Shown: in pieces, positions 30,825 to 39,880 of the stretch | Position numbering within the stretch: position 1 is the stretch's first letter | How the letters are laid out: each line of letters opens with the position of its first letter | Source: Luteimonas gilva | GTDB taxonomy: Bacteria > Pseudomonadota > Gammaproteobacteria > Xanthomonadales > Xanthomonadaceae | Length of the DNA stretch: 64,000 nucleotides | Reading direction: 5' to 3' | NCBI RefSeq assembly: GCF_005239095.1 | Contig: NZ_SZUA01000003.1 | Location: forward strand, 62,001 to 126,000 | Program-made: the position numbers and the translations under genes | The notes under the pieces: model-generated | The model's input: the letters and a program-made list of their open reading frames with translations, nothing else | Told to the model about the DNA's origin: nothing | Databases searched by the model: none

Positions 30825-32543
30825 TCACTGATCCCGCCCGACGATGAACAATTTCCCGTTGTTCATGGCATAGACCCGGCCGCGATGGTCCAGCGCGGTC
30901 GGCGTGTAGGCCGCGTACGCCGTGCGTTCCAGGAAGAAGCGCTGCTGTTCGACGCCGCCCTGGCCGATCACGTACAGATTGCCGTCGGCGCTGACGACGT
31001 AGACGTTGCCGTCGCGGTCGATGCCGGGCGTGGCCACGCACCATTCGAAGTGGAAGCCGATGTCTTCGCAGTCGATCGTGCCGTCGGGCTTGCGTTCGCA
31101 TTGCTGCGTATTCGACGCCATGTATTGCCACTCTTTCTCGAGCGAGGGGCTGAGCTGGGTGATCGCGTACTCCTCGTCGTTGTAATACTGGTCTTTGAGC
31201 ACGAGCGAATAGCCGCGCCCGTGCCGCCAGACGCCCGGCGTGATGTCCCAGCCGAAGTCGTAGGTGGTTTGGAACCGGCCTTGGCGATCGAACTTCATCA
31301 GATGCCCGCGGCCGCTGTTGTAGGCCGTGTAAGCGCCGAAGACGACGCCGTCGGGCAGCGGCACGGGCGAACTCGACGAACCGTCGTTCGCGACGCCGGC
31401 GGGCGGCAAGTTGGTGAGGGTATCCACGCCGCGCGTGGAGCCGGGGCGGCAGGTGTTGGCCAGGACGCCGCAACCGTCGTTGAGGTGGCCGCGCAGCGAA
31501 CTGGCCCACTTGAGCCCCAGGTCCGGCGTCAGCGCGATCAGATAGCTGTAATGCTCGGCGCCATGGGCGCGGCTGACGGTGTAGATCGTGCCGTCGGGCG
31601 CGATCGCCGGCGTCATGTCTCGCGGAGGCCGCTGCGACAGGCAAGGCGCTTGCGGCGGCAAAGTCGGGCTGCCGTCGGGCTGCGGCGCCGGCGGCCACGG
31701 GCGCGGCGGGCGCGGCGACATTTGCGAGAAGGTCAGATAGCAAAGCGAGGTCGCCGACGGAGCGTTGGGGATCAGCGATTTGTAATCGACCTTGCGGATG
31801 CGGTCGTGCCGGTCCACGTGCACCAGCCACGCTTCGGAGACGTCCTGGGCCAGCGGCGCGGCCGCATCCAAGCGCAGCACGTTGTAGACGACGTTGCCGT
31901 CCTCGTCCGCGGCGACGCCGCCCACGACGTAACGCTGCGGATCGATGCCGCCGCCGAAAGGATCGATCCGGCGCACGAGCCGGCCCTGCTGCTTGTCCAC
32001 CTTCAGCAGCGTGCCGCCGGCGCCGGGGAGATACAGGAAATGCCCCGACATGGCCGGATGCCACAGGGCATGCGTGAACGCCGTGAGCGGCGCCGGCTTC
32101 CAGTCGCTGGCGTAGGACCAGCGTTCCACCAACCGGTCGTGCTGCCAGCGATACGCCTTCTCGCTCCATACGTGCGTTGCAGGCTGATCGGCGACGCCCG
32201 ACTTCTGCACGATGAACACGCCGCCCTCGCGGTCCAGCAGCGGCACCTGCAGATGATCGAGAGAACCGTATTCGGTGTCGTTGTCGATGAAAGGATCCAG
32301 GACCTTCTCGGCCAGGATCTTCTCGGCCCGCTGCCCCTTCGCGCAGGACAGGCTGTCGTGGGACGAACTGCGCGCCCATTGGGTCCAATCGCATTGCCGG
32401 CCGGCGAACTGGTCGTCGCCGGAAGCGAGGGAAGCGAATCCGAGTCCGAGGAGCGCGGCGGCGAACAGCGTCGCGCGCGCCCCGAGCGTCCTTGCATGCC
32501 TTACGGTGAAGCCGGTGTCTTGCGTACGCATGAACCTTCTCAT
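30825..32543 (-). CDS. Exported beta-propeller (PQQ/YVTN-like) protein
   Basis: A 572-residue precursor with a signal segment after a basic start (LGARATLFAAALLGLGFASL) and blade-like repeats: DPQRYVVGGVAADEDGNVVY, PAIAPDGTIYTVSRAHGAE, TPGIDRDGNVYVVSADGNLY and PTALDHRGRVYAMNNGKLFI, the recurring (A/P)..DG.(V/I)Y motif of quinoprotein-type propellers. Eight or more cysteines occur in the mature part. No catalytic domain is recognised; a secreted binding or scaffold protein is likely. ATG 32543 has AAGGAC seven bases before it; the 80 codons further upstream are non-coding in character. Confidence 0.7.
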   Translation of the reverse strand: MRRFMRTQDTGFTVRHARTLGARATLFAAALLGLGFASLASGDDQFAGRQCDWTQWARSSSHDSLSCAKGQRAEKILAEKVLDPFIDNDTEYGSLDHLQVPLLDREGGVFIVQKSGVADQPATHVWSEKAYRWQHDRLVERWSYASDWKPAPLTAFTHALWHPAMSGHFLYLPGAGGTLLKVDKQQGRLVRRIDPFGGGIDPQRYVVGGVAADEDGNVVYNVLRLDAAAPLAQDVSEAWLVHVDRHDRIRKVDYKSLIPNAPSATSLCYLTFSQMSPRPPRPWPPAPQPDGSPTLPPQAPCLSQRPPRDMTPAIAPDGTIYTVSRAHGAEHYSYLIALTPDLGLKWASSLRGHLNDGCGVLANTCRPGSTRGVDTLTNLPPAGVANDGSSSSPVPLPDGVVFGAYTAYNSGRGHLMKFDRQGRFQTTYDFGWDITPGVWRHGRGYSLVLKDQYYNDEEYAITQLSPSLEKEWQYMASNTQQCERKPDGTIDCEDIGFHFEWCVATPGIDRDGNVYVVSADGNLYVIGQGGVEQQRFFLERTAYAAYTPTALDHRGRVYAMNNGKLFIVGRDQ

Positions 32544-32691
32544 TGCCGTGTCCTTGTTGGCTGCGGAACATCGCCGCGAAACACTACGCTGGGGCGGTGC
32601 CGGTCGCAACGGAGGAAAGGCAGGCACGGCATGCCGTTCGTCGGATCGGTTATCTTGTTTCGCAACGCCATCGCAATAGAAGGACGCGCGA

Positions 32692-33429
32692 ATGCGGGTG
32701 CTACTACGATTCGTCCCATTGTTGCTGGTATGCGCCTTCGAAGCGGCCGCCGCGGAGCCTCGCGAAGCGTCGCTGGCCGGCATGCGCTATCTGGTGATGG
32801 AAACCGGCGCCGCCGCGTCCGGCGCCGACTTGCCGATGATCGTCGGATTCCATTATTCGAGCGCGAAGCCGGAAGCGATGCTCGAATACTTCGACGGCGT
32901 CGATTTCCCCGCGCGCATCGTGCTGCCGCAAGGCGAATATCCCCGCCGCGGCGGCTATTCCTGGTTGCCGACGGATTACGCCGAACTCGATCCGGCCAAG
33001 CAGGACGCGGCGGTTTTCGCCGAGGAGAAGAAGCTGGCGGCGTTCGTCGACGAGGTCCGCAAGCGATATCCGACCCGCGGCAAGCCGGCGGTGATGGGCA
33101 TCTCGTACGGCGGCGACATGAGCTTCCTGCTGGCGATCCGCCATCCGGGATCGATCAGCGCTTCGTATCCGATCGCGGCGCGTTTCCTGCCGACGTGGAT
33201 GCCTTCGGCCAATACGTGCAAACCCGCTTGCCCGCCGATCCGCGCCATGCACGGCGAAGCGGACACGACGGTGCCGATGGCGCCGACGCGCGCGGCGGTC
33301 GAGCGGCTGAAGAAGATGGGGTTCGATGCGACGCTGACGCCGTATCCCGGCGTCGCGCACGATTTCGACGTCGTGATGGAACGCGAATTTTCCGAACAGG
33401 CGGAACGCTTGTTCGATACCGCGCGTTGA
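32692..33429 (+). CDS. Exported alpha/beta-hydrolase (carboxylesterase/phospholipase type)
   Basis: A 245-residue protein with a signal peptide (LLRFVPLLLVCAFEAAAA) and an alpha/beta-hydrolase domain: oxyanion-side strand DLPMIVGFHYSSAKPEAML, nucleophile elbow VMGISYGGDMSFLLAI (Ser in GISYGG), acid in MHGEADTTVP, and histidine in GVAHDFDVV. This order matches small serine esterases of the carboxylesterase/phospholipase group. Two cysteines (NTCKPACPP) may pair in the periplasm. It diverges from the beta-propeller gene with 148 bases between. Confidence 0.8.
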   Translation: MRVLLRFVPLLLVCAFEAAAAEPREASLAGMRYLVMETGAAASGADLPMIVGFHYSSAKPEAMLEYFDGVDFPARIVLPQGEYPRRGGYSWLPTDYAELDPAKQDAAVFAEEKKLAAFVDEVRKRYPTRGKPAVMGISYGGDMSFLLAIRHPGSISASYPIAARFLPTWMPSANTCKPACPPIRAMHGEADTTVPMAPTRAAVERLKKMGFDATLTPYPGVAHDFDVVMEREFSEQAERLFDTAR

Positions 33430-33570
33430 AATGCGACCGCCGATGCGCGATCGGGCCTTTCGCCGCATGTCCCTCGACTAGACGGGCTTCCGTCTTATAG
33501 CGAGCACCCGGTCGGCGCGCTTCGCCACGCCGCCGGGATGCGTCTGCATTCGCTGAACCGGAGAATTCGC

Positions 33571-33825
33571 ATGCCTGTTTTTCTTTTGACGGCCGTCCTT
33601 GCCCTATCCTTGACTCCACCGCCCGCAACTCCGCTTGAATGGCCGTCGGACAGAACGGCGCCGCATCGGCCCGATACCGCCGTTTGCATGCAGAAAGGCG
33701 ATACCTACGTGTGGGGAGATGCCCACGGCACGATTTGCTACGGCGACAAATCGTTCGGCGCTTGCCAAGATGCCGAAGGCAACACCTGGTCGGGCGAGCC
33801 CAATCCTTGCAGCTCTACGGGTTAG
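33571..33825 (+). CDS. Small exported protein, unknown
   Basis: An 84-residue precursor with a signal peptide (MPVFLLTAVLALSLTPPPAT) and a 60-residue mature part with four cysteines (AVCMQKG, TICYGD, GACQDAEG, NPCSSTG) and Trp/Asp-rich turns; two disulphides are plausible. No family recognised. ATG 33571 is used because GGAGA lies ahead; an upstream ATG at 33538 would add a basic stretch. Confidence 0.6.
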   Translation: MPVFLLTAVLALSLTPPPATPLEWPSDRTAPHRPDTAVCMQKGDTYVWGDAHGTICYGDKSFGACQDAEGNTWSGEPNPCSSTG

Positions 33826-33855
33826 CGTAGGACGCGGCCGATCCTAGCCCACAAG

Positions 33856-33883
33856 AAAGAAGCGGCCCGGAGGCCGCTTCTTT
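33856..33883. terminator. Bidirectional terminator
   Basis: AAAGAAGCGGCC-CGGA-GGCCGCTTCTTT, a perfect 12-bp stem with A and T runs at its ends, between the small exported gene and the convergent M13 peptidase gene; it can serve both. Confidence 0.9.
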
Positions 33884-33890
33884 CATCGCA

Positions 33891-35990
33891 TCACCAGATC
33901 TTGACCCGATCCTTCGGTTCCAGATACAGCTTCTGGCCCGCCTTCGGCGAGAACGCGTCGTACCAAGCGTCGATGTTGCGCACGGTCAAGGCGCGGTAGC
34001 GCGCCGGGGCGTGGCCGTCGCCGATCACCTGCGCGCGCAGCGCGGCGTCGCGCTGTTTGGCGCGCCAGGCTTGCGCGAAGGACAGGAAGAAACGCTGGTC
34101 GCCGGTCAGGCCGTCGATCACCGGCGCTTCCTTGCCGCCGAGCGACTTGTGGTAGGCGACGTACGCCGCCTGCAGGCCGGCGACGTCGGCGATGTTCTCG
34201 CCCAGCGTCTGTTTGCCGTTGAGGTGCAGGCCGGGCAACGCCTCGTAAGCGTCGTACTGCGCGACCAGCTTGTCGGTGGCGGCCTTGAAGTGGGCCGCGT
34301 CTTCCTTCGTCCACCAATTGCGCAGGCGGCCTTCCGCGTCGAACTCCGAGCCCAGGTTGTCGAAGCCGTGGCTGACCTCGTGGCCGATCACCGCGCCGAT
34401 GGAACCGTAGTTGGCGGCGGCGTCCGCGTTCGGGTCGAAGAAGGGCGCTTCCAGGATCGCGGCCGGGAAGTTCATCGCGTTCTGCAGCGGCAACTGCACC
34501 GCGTTCACCGTCTGCGGCGTCATCCACCATTCCTTCTTGTCCGGCGCCTTGCCGAGCTTGGCGGTCTGGTGGCGGTATTCGGCTTCCTCCGCGCGCAGCG
34601 CGTTGCCCAGCGGATCGTCGCGCTTCACTTCCAGCGAGGAATAGTCGCGCCAGCTGTCCGGGTAGCCCACGCCGATCAGCATGGTTTCGGCTTTCGCCTT
34701 CGCCGTCTTCTTGGTTTCCGGCGTCATCCATTCCAGCTTGTCCACGCCTTCGCGGAACGTGGCCAGGATGTTCTTCACCATGTCCTCGACTTTCGCCTTG
34801 GACGAAGCGGGGAAGTACTGCTTGATGTATAGCTGGCCGATCGCATCGCCCAGGGCGTTGTTGGTGGCGCCGATCGCGCGCTTCCAGCGATCGCGCTGCT
34901 GGGTGGTGCCGTTCAACTGGGTGCCGTAGAAGCCGAACGAAAGATCGGCGTAGGCCTTGGGCAGCAGGCCGGCGCTGTGGTTGATCGCATGGAAGCGCAG
35001 ATAGTCCTTCCAGGTCTGCAGCGGTTCGCCGGCGACCAGCGCGGACAGCTTTTTGATCGCATCCGGCTGCCAGGCGAAGACGGTCTGCTGGCCGGACAGA
35101 TGGGCGGCTTCGAAGAACGCGGTCCAATCGATGCCGGGCGCGTTCTTGGCGAAGTCGGCGGTCGGCCACGGGTTGTTGGCCTTGTGGATGTCCTGGCTGT
35201 CGACCACGCTGGCGTGCGCCTTGGCGATCTTCATTTCCAGATCGAAGATCGCCTTGGCCTTCTTGTCCGCGTCGGCGTCGCCGGCGAGCTTCAAGATATC
35301 GGCGATGTACTTCTGATAAGCCGCGCGGTTGGCGGCCATGTCCTTGTCGCCGGCCAGGTAGTACTCGCGGTCCGGCATGCCCAGGCCGCCCTGCATCAGG
35401 TAGCCGACGTTCGTCGACGGATCTTCCAATCCCTGCGCCACGAACAGGCCGAACAGGTTGGCGGTGTAGAAGTTGGTGGAGTTCAGCGGATCGGTGTCCG
35501 CGCGCATGTCGGCGCCCAAATAGCGCGACAGCGTGGCGACATCGGTCACCGCCGCGACTTTGTCCAGTTCCGGCTGCAGCGGCGCGAGCCCGCGCTTTTC
35601 GATGCCCGCGTCGTCCATGAATGCGGCGTAGTAGTCGGCGATCTTGCGCTCGTTGGTACCGGCCGCCGGGTTGGCCTTGTCCAAGCCTTGGATCAGGTCC
35701 GCATTGCGCTTCTCGGCCTTTTCGAACACGTAGAAGCCGGTGCTGACGCCGGCGCGGTCGGCGGGGATTTCGGTCGCCTTCTTCCAAGCGCCGTTGGCGT
35801 AATCGTCGAAGTCGTCGCCGGGCTGCACCGATTTGTCGATGCCGGCCAAGTCGATGCCGGAGGTCGGTGCGGCCGGCGCGGCCGGCGTTTCCGCGGCCTG
35901 GGGCGCGGCGGTCTGATTCTCGGGCGCACGCTGGCAGGCGACAGCGGCGGAAACGGCGGCGGCGAGCAGCAGCCAGCGGAAAGAGCGCAT
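33891..35990 (-). CDS. M13-family zinc metallopeptidase (PepO/neprilysin-like) lipoprotein
   Basis: A 699-residue peptidase. The N-terminus is a lipoprotein signal (LLLAAAVSAAVACQ) followed by an Ala/Pro/Thr linker. The domain opens PGDDFDDYANGAWKKATEIP, typical of M13. The zinc site is GAVIGHEVSHGFDNLGSEFD (HExxH) with the third ligand in LGENIADVAGLQAAY, and the substrate motif NAMNFPAAILEAPFFDP is present. The C-terminus ends VKIW, close to the family's CxVW. It degrades oligopeptides in the periplasm or at the outer membrane. Confidence 0.95.
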   Translation of the reverse strand: MRSFRWLLLAAAVSAAVACQRAPENQTAAPQAAETPAAPAAPTSGIDLAGIDKSVQPGDDFDDYANGAWKKATEIPADRAGVSTGFYVFEKAEKRNADLIQGLDKANPAAGTNERKIADYYAAFMDDAGIEKRGLAPLQPELDKVAAVTDVATLSRYLGADMRADTDPLNSTNFYTANLFGLFVAQGLEDPSTNVGYLMQGGLGMPDREYYLAGDKDMAANRAAYQKYIADILKLAGDADADKKAKAIFDLEMKIAKAHASVVDSQDIHKANNPWPTADFAKNAPGIDWTAFFEAAHLSGQQTVFAWQPDAIKKLSALVAGEPLQTWKDYLRFHAINHSAGLLPKAYADLSFGFYGTQLNGTTQQRDRWKRAIGATNNALGDAIGQLYIKQYFPASSKAKVEDMVKNILATFREGVDKLEWMTPETKKTAKAKAETMLIGVGYPDSWRDYSSLEVKRDDPLGNALRAEEAEYRHQTAKLGKAPDKKEWWMTPQTVNAVQLPLQNAMNFPAAILEAPFFDPNADAAANYGSIGAVIGHEVSHGFDNLGSEFDAEGRLRNWWTKEDAAHFKAATDKLVAQYDAYEALPGLHLNGKQTLGENIADVAGLQAAYVAYHKSLGGKEAPVIDGLTGDQRFFLSFAQAWRAKQRDAALRAQVIGDGHAPARYRALTVRNIDAWYDAFSPKAGQKLYLEPKDRVKIW

Positions 35991-36090
35991 GGGTTCACCT
36001 CAGGGTTGGGCGCCGCCCACCTTAGACCCGGACCCGGGCGGCGGCATAGGTCGGAAGTCACCGTTCGGACAAGCGGGCTAGCATGAGCGC

Positions 36091-36600
36091 ATGCCGCCGA
36101 TCGTCCGCGCACTGCAGGCCGACATCACTACGCTGAACGTGGATGCGATCGTCAACGCCGCCCATTCGTCGTTGCTGGGCGGCGGCGGGGTGGATGGCGC
36201 CATTCATCGCAAGGCGGGCCCCGACTTGGTGCATGCCTGCCGCCTGCTCGGCGGCTGCGATGTCGGCGACGCGAAGATCACGCCCGGGTTCCGTCTGCCG
36301 GCACGATTCGTGATCCATACCGTGGGGCCGGTGTGGCGCGGCGGGACGCAGGACGAACCGGAGTCGCTGGCGTCGTGCTATCGGCGTTCGTTGCGGCTCG
36401 CGGCCGAACGCGGTCTGCGCAGCATCGCGTTTCCGTGCATCAGCACCGGCATCTATGGTTATCCGATCGATGCGGCGGCGCGGGTGGCGATCGATGCGGT
36501 GCGCGGATCCGAGGATGCTGCGGCGATGGAAGAGATCTTGTTCTGTTGTTACTCGAAGCAGGATTTGGAGGTCTATCAGGCGTTGCTTTCGGATAGCTGA
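36091..36600 (+). CDS. Macro-domain O-acetyl-ADP-ribose deacetylase (YmdB type)
   Basis: A 169-residue single macro domain: [20 protein letters not shown] (ADP-ribose binding Asn and Gly loop, about 13-32), [16 protein letters not shown], the diphosphate loop [15 protein letters not shown] and a final VAIDAVRG helix. It removes O-acetyl groups from ADP-ribose or mono-ADP-ribose from proteins. It is a lone gene divergent from the M13 peptidase; no ADP-ribosyltransferase is nearby. Confidence 0.93.
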   Translation: MPPIVRALQADITTLNVDAIVNAAHSSLLGGGGVDGAIHRKAGPDLVHACRLLGGCDVGDAKITPGFRLPARFVIHTVGPVWRGGTQDEPESLASCYRRSLRLAAERGLRSIAFPCISTGIYGYPIDAAARVAIDAVRGSEDAAAMEEILFCCYSKQDLEVYQALLSDS

Positions 36601-36631
36601 TATTCGTCGCATCCGCATGGTGCGTTGCCCT

Positions 36632-36727
36632 CACCCAACCCTCTCCCGCTTCGCAGGAGAGGGCTATAGCGGATCGCTGCGGGACTTGAGCCCTCTCCCG
36701 CTTGCGGGAGAGGGTTGGGTGAGGGCG
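36632..36727. repeat. Pair of CCCTCTCCCGC hairpins, head to head
   Basis: Left copy CCCTCACCCAACCCTCTCCC, then CTTCGCAGGAGAGGG; right copy CCCTCTCCCGCTTGCGGGAG plus AGGGTTGGGTGAGGG. Each folds alone, and the two ends (CCCTCACCCAACCCTC and GAGGGTTGGGTGAGGG) pair over the whole element. Same family as 12632-12678. Confidence 0.85.
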
Positions 36728-36799
36728 CGCGGACGGGCGAATCGCTTCGCCTCTCGATGGAGAAGCATCGACCAAGCCCGAACCGATTAAACTAACGCC

Positions 36800-37192
36800 G
36801 TGATCCGTTCCGCCTCCTTCCAACGCCGCATGGCAAGCCTGGCGCTCGTCGCCATGCTGCTGCTCGCTTGCCTGCCGACGCTGGGCCGGTTGGCGACGCC
36901 GTCGGCCGATGGAGACGGATCGTCGGTATGGGCGGCGCTGTGCACGATGACGGGATTGAAATACGTCGAAGTGCCGAACGCCGATCCCGCGCCGCAGCCG
37001 CACAAACCGCTGCACGGCGAGGACTGCGCCTACTGCCCGTTGTTGACCGCGGTGGCGGTGTTCGCCTTGTGCCTGGCGCTGGCCTGGCGCACGCCCGTCG
37101 TAGCGACTCGCGGATGGCGCGCGGAAGGGCCGCATCGGAAAAACCTCCATCCTTGCGGACTGGGCTCGCGCGGTCCGCCGCTCGCGCTCTGA
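36800..37192 (+). CDS. DUF2946-type membrane protein of a copper-uptake operon
   Basis: A 130-residue protein with an N-terminal helix (LALVAMLLLACLPTLGRLAT), a periplasmic segment containing PQPHKPLHGEDCAYCPLL (the His/Cys motif typical of DUF2946 proteins), and a second helix (TAVAVFALCLALAWRTPVVA). These proteins are commonly found with copper receptors and chaperones, as here: the TonB receptor follows after 60 bases and the PCu(A)C chaperone after that. The HxEDCxxC motif may hold a metal; this is inference. Confidence 0.75.
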   Translation: MIRSASFQRRMASLALVAMLLLACLPTLGRLATPSADGDGSSVWAALCTMTGLKYVEVPNADPAPQPHKPLHGEDCAYCPLLTAVAVFALCLALAWRTPVVATRGWRAEGPHRKNLHPCGLGSRGPPLAL

Positions 37193-37252
37193 AACACAAG
37201 CCGACCTGACCGCACGGCAGCGCCGTGCCTTTCTTGTGCTTTGGAGTTTTCC

Positions 37253-39319
37253 ATGCCGATCAATTTTCGGGCGGCGACGCACGCGTCGCGCCTCACCGTG
37301 GCCGTGGCCGCGGTATTCGCTTCCTTGGCGGCGCAGGCCGCCGATCCGCAGAACGAACCCCTGACTTTGGACCGAGTCGAAGTCCGCGGACGCCGCATCG
37401 ACCCCACCACCGCCGACAGCTTGGAACAAGCCCGGCACCGTCTTGCCGAACGCGCCGGCGGCACGGGCGTCGTCGACGGCGAGCAGTATCGCGACGGCCG
37501 CGTCGGCACGCTCGCCGACGCGCTCGGCTACGCGCCCGGCGTGTTCGTGCAACCGCGCTTCGGCGCCGAGGAGGCGCGGCTGTCGATCCGCGGTTCCGGC
37601 CTGCAGCGCAATTTCCACGGCCGCGGCATCGAACTGCTGCAGGACGGCAGCCCGCTCAACTTGGCCGACGGCGGCTTCGACTTCCAGGCGGTGGAACCGC
37701 TGGCCGCGCGCCATATCGAGATCTACCGCGGCGCGAACGCGCTCGAATACGGCGCGGCGACGCTGGGTGGGGCGATCGATTTCGTTTCGCCTACCGGCTA
37801 CGACGCGCCGCCCGCGATGTTGCGCATCGAAAGCGGCAGCGACGGCTATCTGCGCGGTCAGGCGGCGTTCGCCGGTCACGGCGAGCGCGCCGATGCCTAT
37901 CTGAGCCTAAGCGGCTCGAGCCAGGACGGTTTTCGCGAACACGCGCGGCAAGAGAACTATCGCCTGTTCGGCAATGCCGGCTATCGCCTGGGCGAAGCGC
38001 TGGAAGGGCGGCTGTATCTGACCCATGTCGACACGAATTCCGAGCTGCCCGGCAACCTGACATTGGTCCAGGCCGAGCGCGATCCGCGCGCGGCTAACGC
38101 CAATACCGCCATGCTCGACCAGCGCCGCGATTTCCGCCTCGACCGCCTCGCCGGCAAGCTGGCTTGGACCCCTGCCGAAGGCCGATCGCTGATCGTGTCT
38201 GCGTATTACGCGGACAAGTCGCTGCACCATCCCATCTTCCAGGTGATGCGGCAGGAATCGCAGGACTCGGGCGTCGACTTGCGCTGGCGCAGCGAAGGTG
38301 CGTTGGGCGGCCGCAACGTGCTGATCGCCGGCATCGCGTTCGCGCAAGGCGATACGGAAGACGATCGCTTCGCCAACGTGGCCGGCAAGGCCGGCGCGCG
38401 CACCAACCGCTTCGATCAGCGGGCGACGAACGCCAAGGCCTATGTCGAAAACCAGACCTGGCTGAGCGAGCGTTGGACGATCGTGCTGGGCGCGCAAGGC
38501 TTGAAATCCTCGCGCCGCTCGCGCGATCGGTTCGTCACCGGCGGGCGCGACGAGAGCTTCGACGTCGATTATTCCGGCTTCAGTCCGAAAATCGGTGCGC
38601 GCTACCTCGTCGACGACGGCCTGCAGTTCTTCGGCAACCTCAGCCGCAGCCTGGAGCCGCCGAGCTTCGGCGAACTCACCGGCGGCCCCGGCGTGACCCA
38701 GGCCGACGAACAGCGCGCGACCACGGCCGAGCTCGGCATGCGCGTCGACCGCGAAACGTTGTCGCTCGATGCCGCCGTCTACCGTGCGCGGATCGACGGC
38801 GAATTGCTGGCGCTCACCGACGGCGCCGGCAATCCGCTCGGCACTATCAACGCCGGCCGCACCCTGCATCAGGGATTGGAGCTGAGTTTCGGTTGGCGCA
38901 TGGCGCCCGCCTGGATCCTGTCGGCGAACTATCTGTGGAACGATTTCCGCTTCGACGGCGATCCGGTCTACGGGGACAAGGACTTGGCCGGCGTGCCGCC
39001 GCAGCAGCTGCGCGCGACCTTGCGTTGGTCGCCGGACGAACGCTTCTACATCGCGCCGAACCTGGAAACCGCGCCGCAGGACTACTACATCGACCACGCC
39101 AACACGTTCCGCGCGCCGGGCTACACGATCTACGGCCTGCGCGTCGGCGGCAAGTTCGCTTCGGGCTGGTCCTGGTTCGCCGATGCGCGCAACCTCGGCG
39201 ATCGCAAATGGATCGCCGCCACGAATGCCGTCGCCGACGCGCGCGGCCGCGACGCGGCGAATTTCCTGCCCGGCGACGGTCGCGCGTTCTATTTCGGACT
39301 GGAATGGAGGCTGCAATGA
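37253..39319 (+). CDS. TonB-dependent outer-membrane receptor, probably copper
   Basis: A 688-residue receptor: signal peptide (VAVAAVFASLAAQAA), a TonB-box-like start (LTLDRVEVRGRRID), plug domain with GTLADALGYAPGVFVQPRFG, EEARLSIRGSGLQRNFHGRG and IEIYRGANALEYGAATLGGA, and a 22-strand barrel ending FYFGLEWRLQ (terminal aromatic missing one place). The substrate is inferred as copper or a copper complex only because it lies between a DUF2946 gene and a copper chaperone gene; a siderophore cannot be excluded. Start ATG 37253 has a GGAG site. Its stop overlaps the next start (ATGA). Confidence 0.88.
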   Translation: MPINFRAATHASRLTVAVAAVFASLAAQAADPQNEPLTLDRVEVRGRRIDPTTADSLEQARHRLAERAGGTGVVDGEQYRDGRVGTLADALGYAPGVFVQPRFGAEEARLSIRGSGLQRNFHGRGIELLQDGSPLNLADGGFDFQAVEPLAARHIEIYRGANALEYGAATLGGAIDFVSPTGYDAPPAMLRIESGSDGYLRGQAAFAGHGERADAYLSLSGSSQDGFREHARQENYRLFGNAGYRLGEALEGRLYLTHVDTNSELPGNLTLVQAERDPRAANANTAMLDQRRDFRLDRLAGKLAWTPAEGRSLIVSAYYADKSLHHPIFQVMRQESQDSGVDLRWRSEGALGGRNVLIAGIAFAQGDTEDDRFANVAGKAGARTNRFDQRATNAKAYVENQTWLSERWTIVLGAQGLKSSRRSRDRFVTGGRDESFDVDYSGFSPKIGARYLVDDGLQFFGNLSRSLEPPSFGELTGGPGVTQADEQRATTAELGMRVDRETLSLDAAVYRARIDGELLALTDGAGNPLGTINAGRTLHQGLELSFGWRMAPAWILSANYLWNDFRFDGDPVYGDKDLAGVPPQQLRATLRWSPDERFYIAPNLETAPQDYYIDHANTFRAPGYTIYGLRVGGKFASGWSWFADARNLGDRKWIAATNAVADARGRDAANFLPGDGRAFYFGLEWRLQ

Positions 39320-39816
39320 GGGCGTCCGCAAGATTTCCGTATCGCGCCGCGGCCGGCGCGCTGGTCGCGGGCGTTCTCCTGGGCGCGGTCGGCGCTTGCG
39401 CGAAAACGGACGCCGTAGCGGTCGGCGATTTGCGCATCGAAAAGCCTTGGATCCGGGCCGTTCCGCCCGGCGCACCGGCCGCAGGCGGTTTCATGACCGT
39501 GCGCAACGCGGGGCGCGAACCGGACCGCTTGCTGTCCGCGCGCAGCGACTTGGCCGAACGCGTGGAAGTGCACGAGGTATTGAACGAAGCCGGCATGATG
39601 CGCATGCGTCCTATGCCGCAAGGGTTGCCGATCCCCGCGGGCGCGGAGATGACGCTGCGGCCGGGCGGTTATCACCTGATGCTGGTTTCGCCCCAGCATC
39701 GTTTCGCCGAAGGCGAGACGGTGCCGGTGCGGTTGAAGTTCGAGCGCGCGGGCGAAGCCGTCGTCGCGTTCCGGGTGGAAGCGATGACGGCCTCGGATGC
39801 CGGGCGCGCGCATTGA
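39316..39816 (+). CDS. Periplasmic copper chaperone PCu(A)C
   Basis: A 166-residue precursor with a signal peptide (AGALVAGVLLGAVGACA) and the PCu(A)C domain: IEKPWIRAVPPGAPAAGGFM, the copper motif H-x10-M-x21-H-x-M seen from VEVHEVLNEAGMMRMRPM to PGGYHLMLVSP, and VPVRLKFERAGEAVVAFRVE. These proteins bind Cu(I) and hand it to cytochrome c oxidase. The four-base overlap with the receptor gene indicates co-translation. Confidence 0.93.
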   Translation: MRASARFPYRAAAGALVAGVLLGAVGACAKTDAVAVGDLRIEKPWIRAVPPGAPAAGGFMTVRNAGREPDRLLSARSDLAERVEVHEVLNEAGMMRMRPMPQGLPIPAGAEMTLRPGGYHLMLVSPQHRFAEGETVPVRLKFERAGEAVVAFRVEAMTASDAGRAH

Positions 39817-39826
39817 TCGCGAGCGC

Positions 39827-39860
39827 AAAAAAAACGACGCCGGCCTCGCGGCCGGCGTCG
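39827..39860 (-). terminator. Terminator of the MFS transporter gene
   Basis: CGACGCCGGCC-TCGC-GGCCGGCGTCG (39835-39860), with eight A residues on its left side, which read as a T run on the minus strand. It follows the stop of the MFS gene and may also stop the copper operon from the other side. Confidence 0.88.
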
Positions 39861-39880
39861 CTTGCGGCACGCCGCGGGGG

